From: Fusobacterium_C necrophorum
Lineage (GTDB): Bacteria > Fusobacteriota > Fusobacteriia > Fusobacteriales > Fusobacteriaceae
Direction: 5' to 3' (one strand)
NCBI RefSeq assembly: GCF_900104395.1
Contig: NZ_FMXX01000004.1
DNA: 64,000 nt
Shown in pieces: positions 33,873 to 40,974 of this stretch; position 1 is the stretch's first letter, and each line of letters begins with the position of its first letter. Below the pieces are notes generated by a model. It was given only the letters and a program-made list of their open reading frames with translations, was not told the origin of the DNA and did not search any database. The translations under genes were made by a program, and so were the position numbers.

Positions 33873-34964
33873 TTAAAAGAAATAACACTTGGAAGTTTAT
33901 TTGATGGAATCGGAGTATTTCCTTTAGCAGCAAGAAAAGTAGGAATAAAAACGGTATGGGCAAGTGAAATAGATAAAAATGCAATAGCTATATCCAAAAG
34001 ACATTTTCCTGATGTAGAGCATTTAGGAGACATAACCGAATTAAAGGCAAAAGATATAAAACCGGTGGATATCATCACGTTCGGTTCTCCTTGTCAAAAT
34101 TTTTTAAAAGCGGGAGATTTAACAGGACTTCGTGGAGAAAAATCATCTCTTTTTTATCAAGCGATACGATTGATTAAAGAAATGAGGTGTGTAACAAATG
34201 GGGAGTATCCAACTTTCGCTATTTGGGAGAACGTCATGGGAGCTTTTGTATCGGGAGATAGGTTGGATTTTAGAACCGTCCTCGAATCCTTCAGTAGCAC
34301 CTGCCTTCCAATGCCTGAGTCTAAATGGGCAAATGCAGGAGTGGTGCGAGGGAGAGAATTTGAGCTTTCTTGGAGAGTCTTGGACGCCCAATATTTCGGA
34401 GAGCCTAAGCTCTTACAAAAAAGAAAGAGAATATTTATTGTCTGCGATTTTGGAGGATTTCGTTCCCACAAAATATTATATAAGCCCGAAAACCTGCTCG
34501 AAAATACTGAGATTATCAGAAGCATCGAAGATAAGGATACCAAGTCCAATCGAAGGCATTCTGATAAAGCAGGGAGGAAAATACCAAACATAAGACCCTT
34601 TCAAGATAGAAAAATGCGAGGAGGAGCAAAAAGAAGAAATAAAACTCTTTTTAGAAACAGCTTCGGAAAGCCAAATGAGCCTTTTCCAACCCTATTAGCA
34701 TCAAATCCTACAATGTTTGCGTATTGGGAGGACGGAAAAGAAGAGGAGGGATTTATTAGATATTTAACGCCGATAGAATGTGAAAGACTGATGGGACTAC
34801 CTGATAACTATACAAAGTATGGGGTAGATGGAAATATCATACTTGACAGTGCAAGATATAAAGCACTTGGAAATGCGATAGCACTGCCCTGCGTGGAGTA
34901 TATTATGGCAGGAATAAAAGATGAATTTCTAACTTCTGCTCAAAATGAACAGAAGTTAGAATAA
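33873..34964 (+). CDS. DNA (cytosine-5) methyltransferase, start codon apparently lost
   Basis: The 363-residue open frame has C5-methyltransferase motifs: motif I in TLGSLFDGIGVFPLAA, the catalytic Cys in FGSPCQNF, ENV in IWENVMGAF, and the C-terminal ALGNAIALPC. It would methylate cytosine in a short DNA sequence. GAGGTGATGTAAG lies where a ribosome binding site should, but the next codon is TTA, not TTG or ATG. No ATG, GTG or TTG occurs in frame until the GTG at 34065, which would cut off motif I. The position after PCQNF is Leu where this family normally has Ser. Both changes suggest decay or very low expression. Confidence 0.75.
   Translation, partial: LKEITLGSLFDGIGVFPLAARKVGIKTVWASEIDKNAIAISKRHFPDVEHLGDITELKAKDIKPVDIITFGSPCQNFLKAGDLTGLRGEKSSLFYQAIRLIKEMRCVTNGEYPTFAIWENVMGAFVSGDRLDFRTVLESFSSTCLPMPESKWANAGVVRGREFELSWRVLDAQYFGEPKLLQKRKRIFIVCDFGGFRSHKILYKPENLLENTEIIRSIEDKDTKSNRRHSDKAGRKIPNIRPFQDRKMRGGAKRRNKTLFRNSFGKPNEPFPTLLASNPTMFAYWEDGKEEEGFIRYLTPIECERLMGLPDNYTKYGVDGNIILDSARYKALGNAIALPCVEYIMAGIKDEFLTSAQNEQKLE
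34198..34593 (+). CDS. Nested ORF in the +1 frame of the cytosine methyltransferase gene
   Basis: A 131-residue frame lies wholly inside the methyltransferase gene, shifted by one base. It has its own ATG with GAGGTG eight bases upstream. The product has a composition like a real protein (SLFGRTSWELLY, GWILEPSSNPSVAPAFQC, EWCEGENLSFLGESWTPNI, ILEDFVPTKYYISPKTCSKI). From memory, hypothetical proteins with the ILE--VP-KYY-S-KAC-GILRR pattern recur in phage and ICE cytosine methyltransferase loci in this same arrangement. I cannot check this here. No function is proposed. Confidence 0.55.
   Translation: MGSIQLSLFGRTSWELLYREIGWILEPSSNPSVAPAFQCLSLNGQMQEWCEGENLSFLGESWTPNISESLSSYKKEREYLLSAILEDFVPTKYYISPKTCSKILRLSEASKIRIPSPIEGILIKQGGKYQT
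34928..34960 (+). repeat. Short palindrome, copy c (long arms)
   Basis: TCTAACTTCTGCTCA (34928-34942), loop AAA, TGAACAGAAGTTAGA (34946-34960): 15-base arms with one mismatch. It forms the last codons of the methyltransferase gene (SAQNEQKLE). Confidence 0.75.
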
Positions 34965-34999
34965 ACAAAAGATAAAATTTAATATGAAAAAATATAGAT

Positions 35000-35037
35000 A
35001 AGACCATGACAAAATAGAAAAGTTGTGGTCTTTTTTT
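35000..35037 (+). terminator. Terminator between the methyltransferase and ssb
   Basis: AAGACCATGAC (35000-35010) pairs with GTTGTGGTCTT (35022-35032) with one mismatch, then a T run to 35037. Confidence 0.75.
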
Positions 35038-35072
35038 GATTAAATCAAAAGAAATGAAAATGGAGGATGTAT

Positions 35073-35414
35073 ATGCAAAAAGAAATGCTAAATATCAACG
35101 GAAACTTAATAGGTAATGTAGAAATAAAAACCATTCAGGGAAAAGAGGGAGAAGTTACAGTAGCGAATTTTACACTCTTTAGAAAAATGGGAAAGACGGG
35201 AGAAAAAAAGAAAGAGTATATAAATTGTAATGTCTACGGTGAAAAGACTGAACTTGTAAAAGATTTTGAAAAAGGCGATTTCATCCATGTCTACGGATAT
35301 TACAAAGAAGTGCAAAAAGAGGATAAGACATACAGAAACTTTATTGTAAAGCATGTCAATAAAATTGATAAAGAAACAGACAATAAAAAAGAACAGGAAA
35401 ATGAGGAGGAATAA
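35073..35414 (+). CDS. ssb: Single-stranded DNA-binding protein
   Basis: The 113-residue OB-fold protein (NINGNLIGNVEIKTIQGKEG to FIHVYGYYKEVQKEDKTYR) has a short acidic tail, NKKEQENEEE. GGAGG precedes two ATGs; the one at 35073 has the better spacing. Mobile elements carry their own SSB to protect transferred strands. It is shorter than chromosomal SSB and lacks the DDIPF-type tip. Confidence 0.85.
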   Translation: MQKEMLNINGNLIGNVEIKTIQGKEGEVTVANFTLFRKMGKTGEKKKEYINCNVYGEKTELVKDFEKGDFIHVYGYYKEVQKEDKTYRNFIVKHVNKIDKETDNKKEQENEEE

Positions 35415-35417
35415 ATT

Positions 35418-35633
35418 ATGGACTTTTTTGTACAAGCAGTAAATGTGCTTAAAATTTTAGTTATGGCAATCGGTGCGGGACTTGGTGCATGGGGAGTTAT
35501 CAACTTGCTTGAAGGATACGGATCAGATAATCCCGGAGCCAAATCACAAGGTATAAAACAACTCATGAGCGGTGGAGGAATTGTTTTGATAGGGCTGAAA
35601 CTGATTCCGCTACTTGCGAATGTATTAAAGTAA
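35418..35633 (+). CDS. Maff2-family small membrane protein
   Basis: The 71-residue protein has two hydrophobic segments (about 5-30 and 48-70) around GYGSDNPGAKSQGIKQLMSG, the hallmark of the Maff2 family found beside TrbL-like genes in Firmicutes ICEs. The role is probably a pilin-like or channel component. It starts four bases after ssb and ends two bases before the next gene. Confidence 0.88.
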   Translation: MDFFVQAVNVLKILVMAIGAGLGAWGVINLLEGYGSDNPGAKSQGIKQLMSGGGIVLIGLKLIPLLANVLK

Positions 35634-35634
35634 G

Positions 35635-36498
35635 ATGTTTGATTTATTTGGAAAGATAAATGAGTTTTTCAAGGAGATTATGATTGATATTATTAAAGAT
35701 AATCTTTCTGCAATGCTTGTGGATATTAATGATAAAGTAGGAACCGTTGCAGGAGAAGTGGGAAAGACTCCGAGTTCTTGGAACTCGGAGGTCTTTACCT
35801 TCATTAAATCAATCAATACCAATGTTGTTTTGCCCATAGCAGCTATCATTCTAACTGCAATACTTTGCATAGAGCTGATTCAAGTGGTGATGAGGAAAAA
35901 TTCCATGCAAGACACGGATACCTTTGAATTTTTTAAATACATCATTAAAATGTGGATTGCCGTATGGCTTGTGTCTCATGCTTTTGATTTTTCAATGGCG
36001 GTCTTTGATGTTGCACAGTCCATGATAGGAAAGGCGGCAGGTGTTGTGGGGACAAGTGCAAATATAACTGCCGGTAATTTTGATGCTATGGTAGAAGCCC
36101 TTAAAACAAAGGAACTTGGAACACTCATCGGGATTGCACTTGAGACGGGATTGGTTAAATTTTCTTTAACGATTCTATCCATCTTAATCACTGTAATCCT
36201 ATATGGAAGAATGATTGAAATATATATCTATTGTTCTGTTGCGGCTATTCCATTTTCTACCATGGGAAATAAAGAATGGGGAAGTATCGGAACAAACTAT
36301 ATAAAAAGTTTGTTTGCACTGGGACTTCAGGGACTTTTTATCCTGATATTTTTCGGAATTTATGCAGTCTTGGTCAAAACTGTAAATTTTACGGATATTC
36401 ATACAAGTATTTTACAGGTGCTTGCATATGGATTGATTTTGGGAGTCATGATGATGAAATCCGGAAGTATCGCAAAGGCGATTTTAAACAGCCATTAA
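35635..36498 (+). CDS. TrbL/VirB6-like polytopic membrane protein of the conjugation channel
   Basis: The 287-residue protein has about six membrane segments (about 60-85, 105-125, 175-200, 205-225, 235-262, 262-282). Its position after Maff2 and the segment IYIYCSVAAIPFSTMGNKEW match the TrbL/VirB6-like proteins of MPF-FATA systems, which form the inner-membrane part of the channel. A short palindrome follows the stop codon. Confidence 0.82.
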   Translation: MFDLFGKINEFFKEIMIDIIKDNLSAMLVDINDKVGTVAGEVGKTPSSWNSEVFTFIKSINTNVVLPIAAIILTAILCIELIQVVMRKNSMQDTDTFEFFKYIIKMWIAVWLVSHAFDFSMAVFDVAQSMIGKAAGVVGTSANITAGNFDAMVEALKTKELGTLIGIALETGLVKFSLTILSILITVILYGRMIEIYIYCSVAAIPFSTMGNKEWGSIGTNYIKSLFALGLQGLFILIFFGIYAVLVKTVNFTDIHTSILQVLAYGLILGVMMMKSGSIAKAILNSH

Positions 36499-36501
36499 AG
36501 G

Positions 36502-36526
36502 ACTTTTGCTCATTTTGAACAAAAGT
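36502..36526 (+). repeat. Short palindrome, copy d
   Basis: ACTTTTGCTCA (36502-36512), loop TTT, TGAACAAAAGT (36516-36526), one mismatch. It lies three bases after the TrbL-like stop codon. It is the only copy with TTT as loop on this strand. Confidence 0.7.
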
Positions 36527-36575
36527 TGATTAGAGAATTGGAAAAAGAAGATGGATACAATTATTGGAGGTAAAT

Positions 36576-37085
36576 ATGAAGAAAATAAATAAAATGAATA
36601 AGAAAACGGAAATTTTGATAGGAGTAGGTTCAGTTCTTTCTATCGGGACGATGATAGCAGTACTACTGAAAAAGAAAACGAAAAAATTATCTGATTTTAA
36701 GGAAGATGACTTTGACTTTGATTTTGGTGAGATAGAAGAGTCTTTTGATAAAGATGAATTTGATACAGAAAATGATGATGAAAGAAAAGAAGAGATATAT
36801 AGTTTAGAAGATGAGTATTTAGAATACGAATCAAAAACGGAAGAAGAAAAGCAAAAAGAATTTAGAGTGTTGGTAGTAGATGTACTAAGTGCCATGTATA
36901 AAGAAATTCTTTCCATGAGAGAAATATTGGATACAGTAAAGAAAGATATTGATAGGATAGGTGAAGTAAAGGCACTGGTTGAAGAACTGGAAAATTGTAA
37001 AGAAGAAATTATCTCACTTTGGGAGCATATGGAAAAGTTATCCGAAATGAGAGAAGAAATTACCGGCAAAAAGAATAGAGGTTAG
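36576..37085 (+). CDS. Membrane-anchored acidic coiled-coil protein
   Basis: The 169-residue protein has one membrane helix (about 11-30), an acidic linker (FKEDDFDFDFGEIEESFDKD, about 40-60) and a coiled coil (about 95-165). A TTG 12 bases upstream is in frame, but GGAGG lies before the ATG at 36576. It belongs to the conjugation cluster, between TrbL-like and PrgI genes. I do not recognise a family. Confidence 0.7.
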   Translation: MKKINKMNKKTEILIGVGSVLSIGTMIAVLLKKKTKKLSDFKEDDFDFDFGEIEESFDKDEFDTENDDERKEEIYSLEDEYLEYESKTEEEKQKEFRVLVVDVLSAMYKEILSMREILDTVKKDIDRIGEVKALVEELENCKEEIISLWEHMEKLSEMREEITGKKNRG

Positions 37086-37088
37086 GCT

Positions 37089-37499
37089 ATGGCATATGTA
37101 AAAATACCGAAGGATTTGACGAAAGTAAAAACTAAAGTGGCACTTAATATGACAAAAAGGCAGCTGATTGGATTTAGCATAGCGGGGCTGATCGGTTTTC
37201 CTGTATATATGCTTTGTAAAAACTATCTGAGTACGGATATTTCCATGATTATAATGAGTATAGTAGTTCTACCTGTTCTTTTTGCAACGCTTTATGAAAA
37301 GGACAATTTACCCTTTGAAAAGCATTTAGCATATATCTTGAAGTTTCATAAAAGTAAAAAGATCAGGCTATATAAAGCGAGGAGCATTTATCATACAGAG
37401 AGAACAAAAAGGCAGGATATAGGAAGTAAAAATAAGGCAAACGGAAGGAGGAAAAAAGTTGAACAAAGACAAAAGAAAAAAACAGCAACAGCGAATTAA
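37089..37499 (+). CDS. PrgI-family membrane protein
   Basis: The 136-residue protein has the PrgI layout: VKIPKDLTKVKTKVALNMTK, two membrane helices (about 26-44 and 50-70), then a basic tail. PrgI partners VirB4-type ATPases (the VirB3 role). The last 41 bases overlap the start of the VirB4 gene, so the basic tail (RRKKVEQRQKKKTATAN) shares sequence with the VirB4 N-terminus. Confidence 0.88.
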   Translation: MAYVKIPKDLTKVKTKVALNMTKRQLIGFSIAGLIGFPVYMLCKNYLSTDISMIIMSIVVLPVLFATLYEKDNLPFEKHLAYILKFHKSKKIRLYKARSIYHTERTKRQDIGSKNKANGRRKKVEQRQKKKTATAN

Positions 37500-39936
37500 A
37501 AAAGAAGAGATGGAGCTTAGGAAAAATAAAAAAGAGTTATCGGAACTTAAAAAATCAGGGAATAAAAAAACAAAGTTTAAAACAAATGGGAAATCATCTA
37601 AGAAAAATGGGTGGTTTCCTTTTTTTATGAAAGAGGAGAAAAAGGAAACTGTACAAGATACCATTCCCTATAAGCGAATGTTAAAAGACGGGATTTGTCA
37701 AATTGAAAAGAATAAATTTAATAAAACCATTCGATTTTTGGACATCAACTATCGCTTAATGGAAGAAGCGGATCAAGAAAGTATCTTCTCGGAATTTTCT
37801 TCTTTTCTAAATTTCTTTGACTCATCTGTAGAAGTGGAGTTTAGCTATATCAACAGTATCGGTGAAAATGAAGAAATCAATAAACTGATTGATATTAAAG
37901 AAAATATAGATGATTTTAACGAAATTAGAAATGAATACAGACAGATGCTTTTAAATCAAAGCAGCAAGGGGAATAACGGACTATCCAAGAGTATGTATCT
38001 TACCTTTACCATAGAAGCGGAGGACTTAAAGCAAGCAAAAAGCAGGTTAGAGCGAATGGAAATGGATGTGTTAAACAATTTTAAGCAGATGGGAGTGAAA
38101 GCCTATGTGCTTGATGGTGAGGAGCGTTTAAAGGTTATTCACGACATTTTAAATCCAAATGATAAACTTGTTTTTTCTTTTGAGGATTTGAAATACAGTG
38201 GACTGACGACTAAGGAATATATTGTACCTCCGTCTTTTAACTTTTCTAAGCCGACTTATTTTAAGACAGGAGAAGTCTTTGCGGAAGTAAACTTTTTACA
38301 GCTTTTAGCATCGGATATCAAAGATGAGATGTTATCCGAGTTTTTGGCATTGGAAGAAAATATGGTAGTTACCTTTCATATCAAAGCAATTGACCAGATG
38401 GAAGCGATAAAAAATGTAAAAAGAAAAATAACGGATTTAGACAAGATGAAGCTTGAGGAAAATAAGAAAGCCATACGTGCAGGTTATGATATCGACATCT
38501 TACCGAGCGACCTTGTAACTTATGGGGCAGAAGCAAAGAATCTGCTATCAGAACTACAAAATCATGATGAAAAGATGTTTCTTATCACCATTTTATTTAT
38601 GAACACCAATAAAAGTAAGGGGAAACTTGATAATACGGTATTTACCTTAAAGTCCATCGCCAACAGACATAATTGCAGTTTGAAAAACCTAAATTACAGG
38701 CAAGAACAGGGACTTGTTGCAAGTTTGCCTCTTGGGATAAATGAAGTGGAAATAGAAAGGGGACTTACCACAAGTGCGGCTGCTATCTTTATACCATTTA
38801 CAACAGAAGAACTTTTTATCAAGGGAGAAAGCCTATATTACGGACTAAATGCACTAAGCAGAAATATTATTATGGCGGACAGGAAGAAATTAAAGAACCC
38901 AAATGGTCTAATCTTAGGAACACCGGGTTCTGGAAAGTCCTTTGCAGCCAAAAGAGAGATTACCAATGCGTTTTTAATTACCGATGATGACATTATCATA
39001 GCAGATCCGGAAGCTGAGTATGCACCACTGGTAGAGGCACTCAAAGGACAAGTTATAAGAATTTCTCCGATTTCTAAAGACTATGTAAATCCCCTTGATA
39101 TCAATATCGACTATGCCGATGAAGATAATCCTTTATCCTTAAAATCCGACTTTATTTTGTCCCTATTTGAACTGGTGGTGGGAGAGAAAAAATTAAGTGC
39201 AGAAGAAATATCCGTAATCGACCGTTGCTTACCCATTTTATATAAAGCCTACTTTGAAAATCCTGTGCCGGAAAATATGCCGGTTTTAGAGGATCTATAT
39301 AACCTACTTCAAAAACAGGAAGAAACAGTAGGAAAGAAACTTGCAGTAGAGATGGAAATCTACGTAAAGGGAAGTTTGAATGTCTTTAACCATAGAACGA
39401 GTGTAGATACAAATAATCGAGTGGTTTGCTATGACATCAAAGAACTTGGAAAACAGCTTAAAAAAATTGGAATGTTAATTATACAGGATCAGGTTTGGAA
39501 TAGAGTAACCATTAATAGGGCAAGTAAAAAAACAACCAGATATTTTGTAGATGAATTTCATTTGCTCTTAAAAGAACCGCAGACCGCCAATTATTCCATT
39601 GAAATTTGGAAGCGTTTCAGAAAATGGGGCGGTATGCCCACGGGACTTACTCAAAACATCAAGGACCTTCTTGCAAGTCCTGAAATTGAAAATATCTTTG
39701 ATAATACCGACTTCATTTTAATGCTTAACCAAGCGGGAACGGATCGAGATATTTTAGCTAAAAAACTTAATATATCCAAACATCAACTTTCCTATGTAAC
39801 CAATTCGGGGGAAGGAGAGGGACTACTCTTTTACGGAAATACGATTGTTCCTTTTATAGATCAGTTTCCTAAGAATACGAAACTGTATTCATTGATTACC
39901 ACTAAACCAAGTGAAACAGGAAGAAATGGGAAATAG
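37459..39936 (+). CDS. VirB4/TraE-type conjugation ATPase
   Basis: The 825-residue secretion ATPase begins with a basic tail (about 1-55) and an N-terminal domain. Walker A is LGTPGSGKSFAAKRE (about 488-502) and Walker B is YFVDEFHLLLKEP (about 695-707). GMPTGLTQNIKDLLASPEIE is typical of VirB4. It powers assembly or substrate passage at the inner membrane. The start is a TTG with GGAGG seven bases upstream. Confidence 0.94.
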   Translation: MNKDKRKKQQQRIKKEEMELRKNKKELSELKKSGNKKTKFKTNGKSSKKNGWFPFFMKEEKKETVQDTIPYKRMLKDGICQIEKNKFNKTIRFLDINYRLMEEADQESIFSEFSSFLNFFDSSVEVEFSYINSIGENEEINKLIDIKENIDDFNEIRNEYRQMLLNQSSKGNNGLSKSMYLTFTIEAEDLKQAKSRLERMEMDVLNNFKQMGVKAYVLDGEERLKVIHDILNPNDKLVFSFEDLKYSGLTTKEYIVPPSFNFSKPTYFKTGEVFAEVNFLQLLASDIKDEMLSEFLALEENMVVTFHIKAIDQMEAIKNVKRKITDLDKMKLEENKKAIRAGYDIDILPSDLVTYGAEAKNLLSELQNHDEKMFLITILFMNTNKSKGKLDNTVFTLKSIANRHNCSLKNLNYRQEQGLVASLPLGINEVEIERGLTTSAAAIFIPFTTEELFIKGESLYYGLNALSRNIIMADRKKLKNPNGLILGTPGSGKSFAAKREITNAFLITDDDIIIADPEAEYAPLVEALKGQVIRISPISKDYVNPLDINIDYADEDNPLSLKSDFILSLFELVVGEKKLSAEEISVIDRCLPILYKAYFENPVPENMPVLEDLYNLLQKQEETVGKKLAVEMEIYVKGSLNVFNHRTSVDTNNRVVCYDIKELGKQLKKIGMLIIQDQVWNRVTINRASKKTTRYFVDEFHLLLKEPQTANYSIEIWKRFRKWGGMPTGLTQNIKDLLASPEIENIFDNTDFILMLNQAGTDRDILAKKLNISKHQLSYVTNSGEGEGLLFYGNTIVPFIDQFPKNTKLYSLITTKPSETGRNGK

Positions 39937-39948
39937 GGGGTAAGCGAT

Positions 39949-40974
39949 ATGCGAAATAAAAGAGAAGATACAAGTTTTTTAGATAGCTATATCAATACGA
40001 TTCTTTGTGGAGATGCACTTGAAATGCTAAAGAATTTTCCGGATGAAAGCATAAGCTGTTGTATTACTTCTCCTCCGTATTACGGACTTAGGGATTATAA
40101 AAGCGATGGTCAAATAGGAAGAGAAAAGACAGTAGAAGAGTATCTTGACAGGTTGGTACAAGTTTTTAGACAAGTAAGGAGAGTTCTTAAAAAAGACGGT
40201 ACTTGCTTTATTGTGATTGGAGATTCTTATGCCGGTTCGGGAGGTGGAAAGGGACAGTATATGGATCCTAAATATCCAAAGGGAAGAAATGGACAAAATC
40301 CCTCGATTACACAAAAGGTGTTAGGATACAAGGCAAAGGATTTAATGGGAATACCTTGGAGATTAGCGTTACTTTTAAGAGAAGATGGATGGTATCTTCG
40401 TTCCGATATTATCTGGCATAAGGAAAATGCCATGCCGGAGGCTTGCAGGGATAGACCTACCCGTTCTTATGAACATGTGTTTTTGCTTTCCAAATCACCA
40501 AGATATTATTATGATTTTGATGCTATGGCAGAGCCGATAAAAGAAGTCAGCAAGAAAAGATATATGAGAGGAAGAAGTGCATATAACAAATATTTAAATG
40601 AAGATGCAGGGATAGGCGTGCAGAAGATAAATAAGGCAAGAAAATATGGAGAGTATAAAGGAGATAATATTCCGCAGTTTCGCAATAAACGAGATATTTG
40701 GACCATCAATACCGTATCTTTTAGAGGGGAGCATTATGCTGCTTTTCCTCCTAAGTTGGCTGAAATCTGTATGATTGCAGGCTCACCGAAAGGAGGAATA
40801 ATCCTTGATCCTTTTATTGGAAGTGGGACTGTCGGATTTGTAGCACTTATGCAAGATAGAAAATATATCGGAATTGAGCTGAATGAAGACTATGTAAATC
40901 TTGCAAAGAAAAGAATCAGTGAGGAGGTGAAAAAATTTAATGAAGAACAAAAACAAGAGGTACAAGAAGAATAG
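39949..40974 (+). CDS. DNA methyltransferase, beta class (N4-cytosine or N6-adenine)
   Basis: The 341-residue enzyme has motif IV (TSPPYYGLRDY, about 39-49) near the start and motif I (LDPFIGSGTVGF, about 284-295) near the end, the beta-class order. DPPY-like SPPY and YEHVFLLSKSPRYYYD fit N4/N6 methylases. No restriction enzyme is adjacent. It is one of five methyltransferase modules in the ICE. It lies 12 bases after virB4 and overlaps the next gene by 35 bases. Confidence 0.88.
   Translation: MRNKREDTSFLDSYINTILCGDALEMLKNFPDESISCCITSPPYYGLRDYKSDGQIGREKTVEEYLDRLVQVFRQVRRVLKKDGTCFIVIGDSYAGSGGGKGQYMDPKYPKGRNGQNPSITQKVLGYKAKDLMGIPWRLALLLREDGWYLRSDIIWHKENAMPEACRDRPTRSYEHVFLLSKSPRYYYDFDAMAEPIKEVSKKRYMRGRSAYNKYLNEDAGIGVQKINKARKYGEYKGDNIPQFRNKRDIWTINTVSFRGEHYAAFPPKLAEICMIAGSPKGGIILDPFIGSGTVGFVALMQDRKYIGIELNEDYVNLAKKRISEEVKKFNEEQKQEVQEE

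Noticed and set aside
34157..34591. 144-residue minus-strand frame in the methyltransferase gene
   Set aside because: Opposite-strand shadow with no ribosome site, unlike the plus-strand nested frame at 34198.
34065..34964. Methyltransferase starting at the GTG at 34065
   Set aside because: This start would lack motif I, which is clearly encoded in frame just upstream, and has no ribosome site.
36530..37069. 179-residue Ser-rich minus-strand frame
   Set aside because: Its Ser/Phe-rich composition is what the complement of an acidic, Lys/Glu-rich gene gives. The plus-strand gene at 36576 has a ribosome site.
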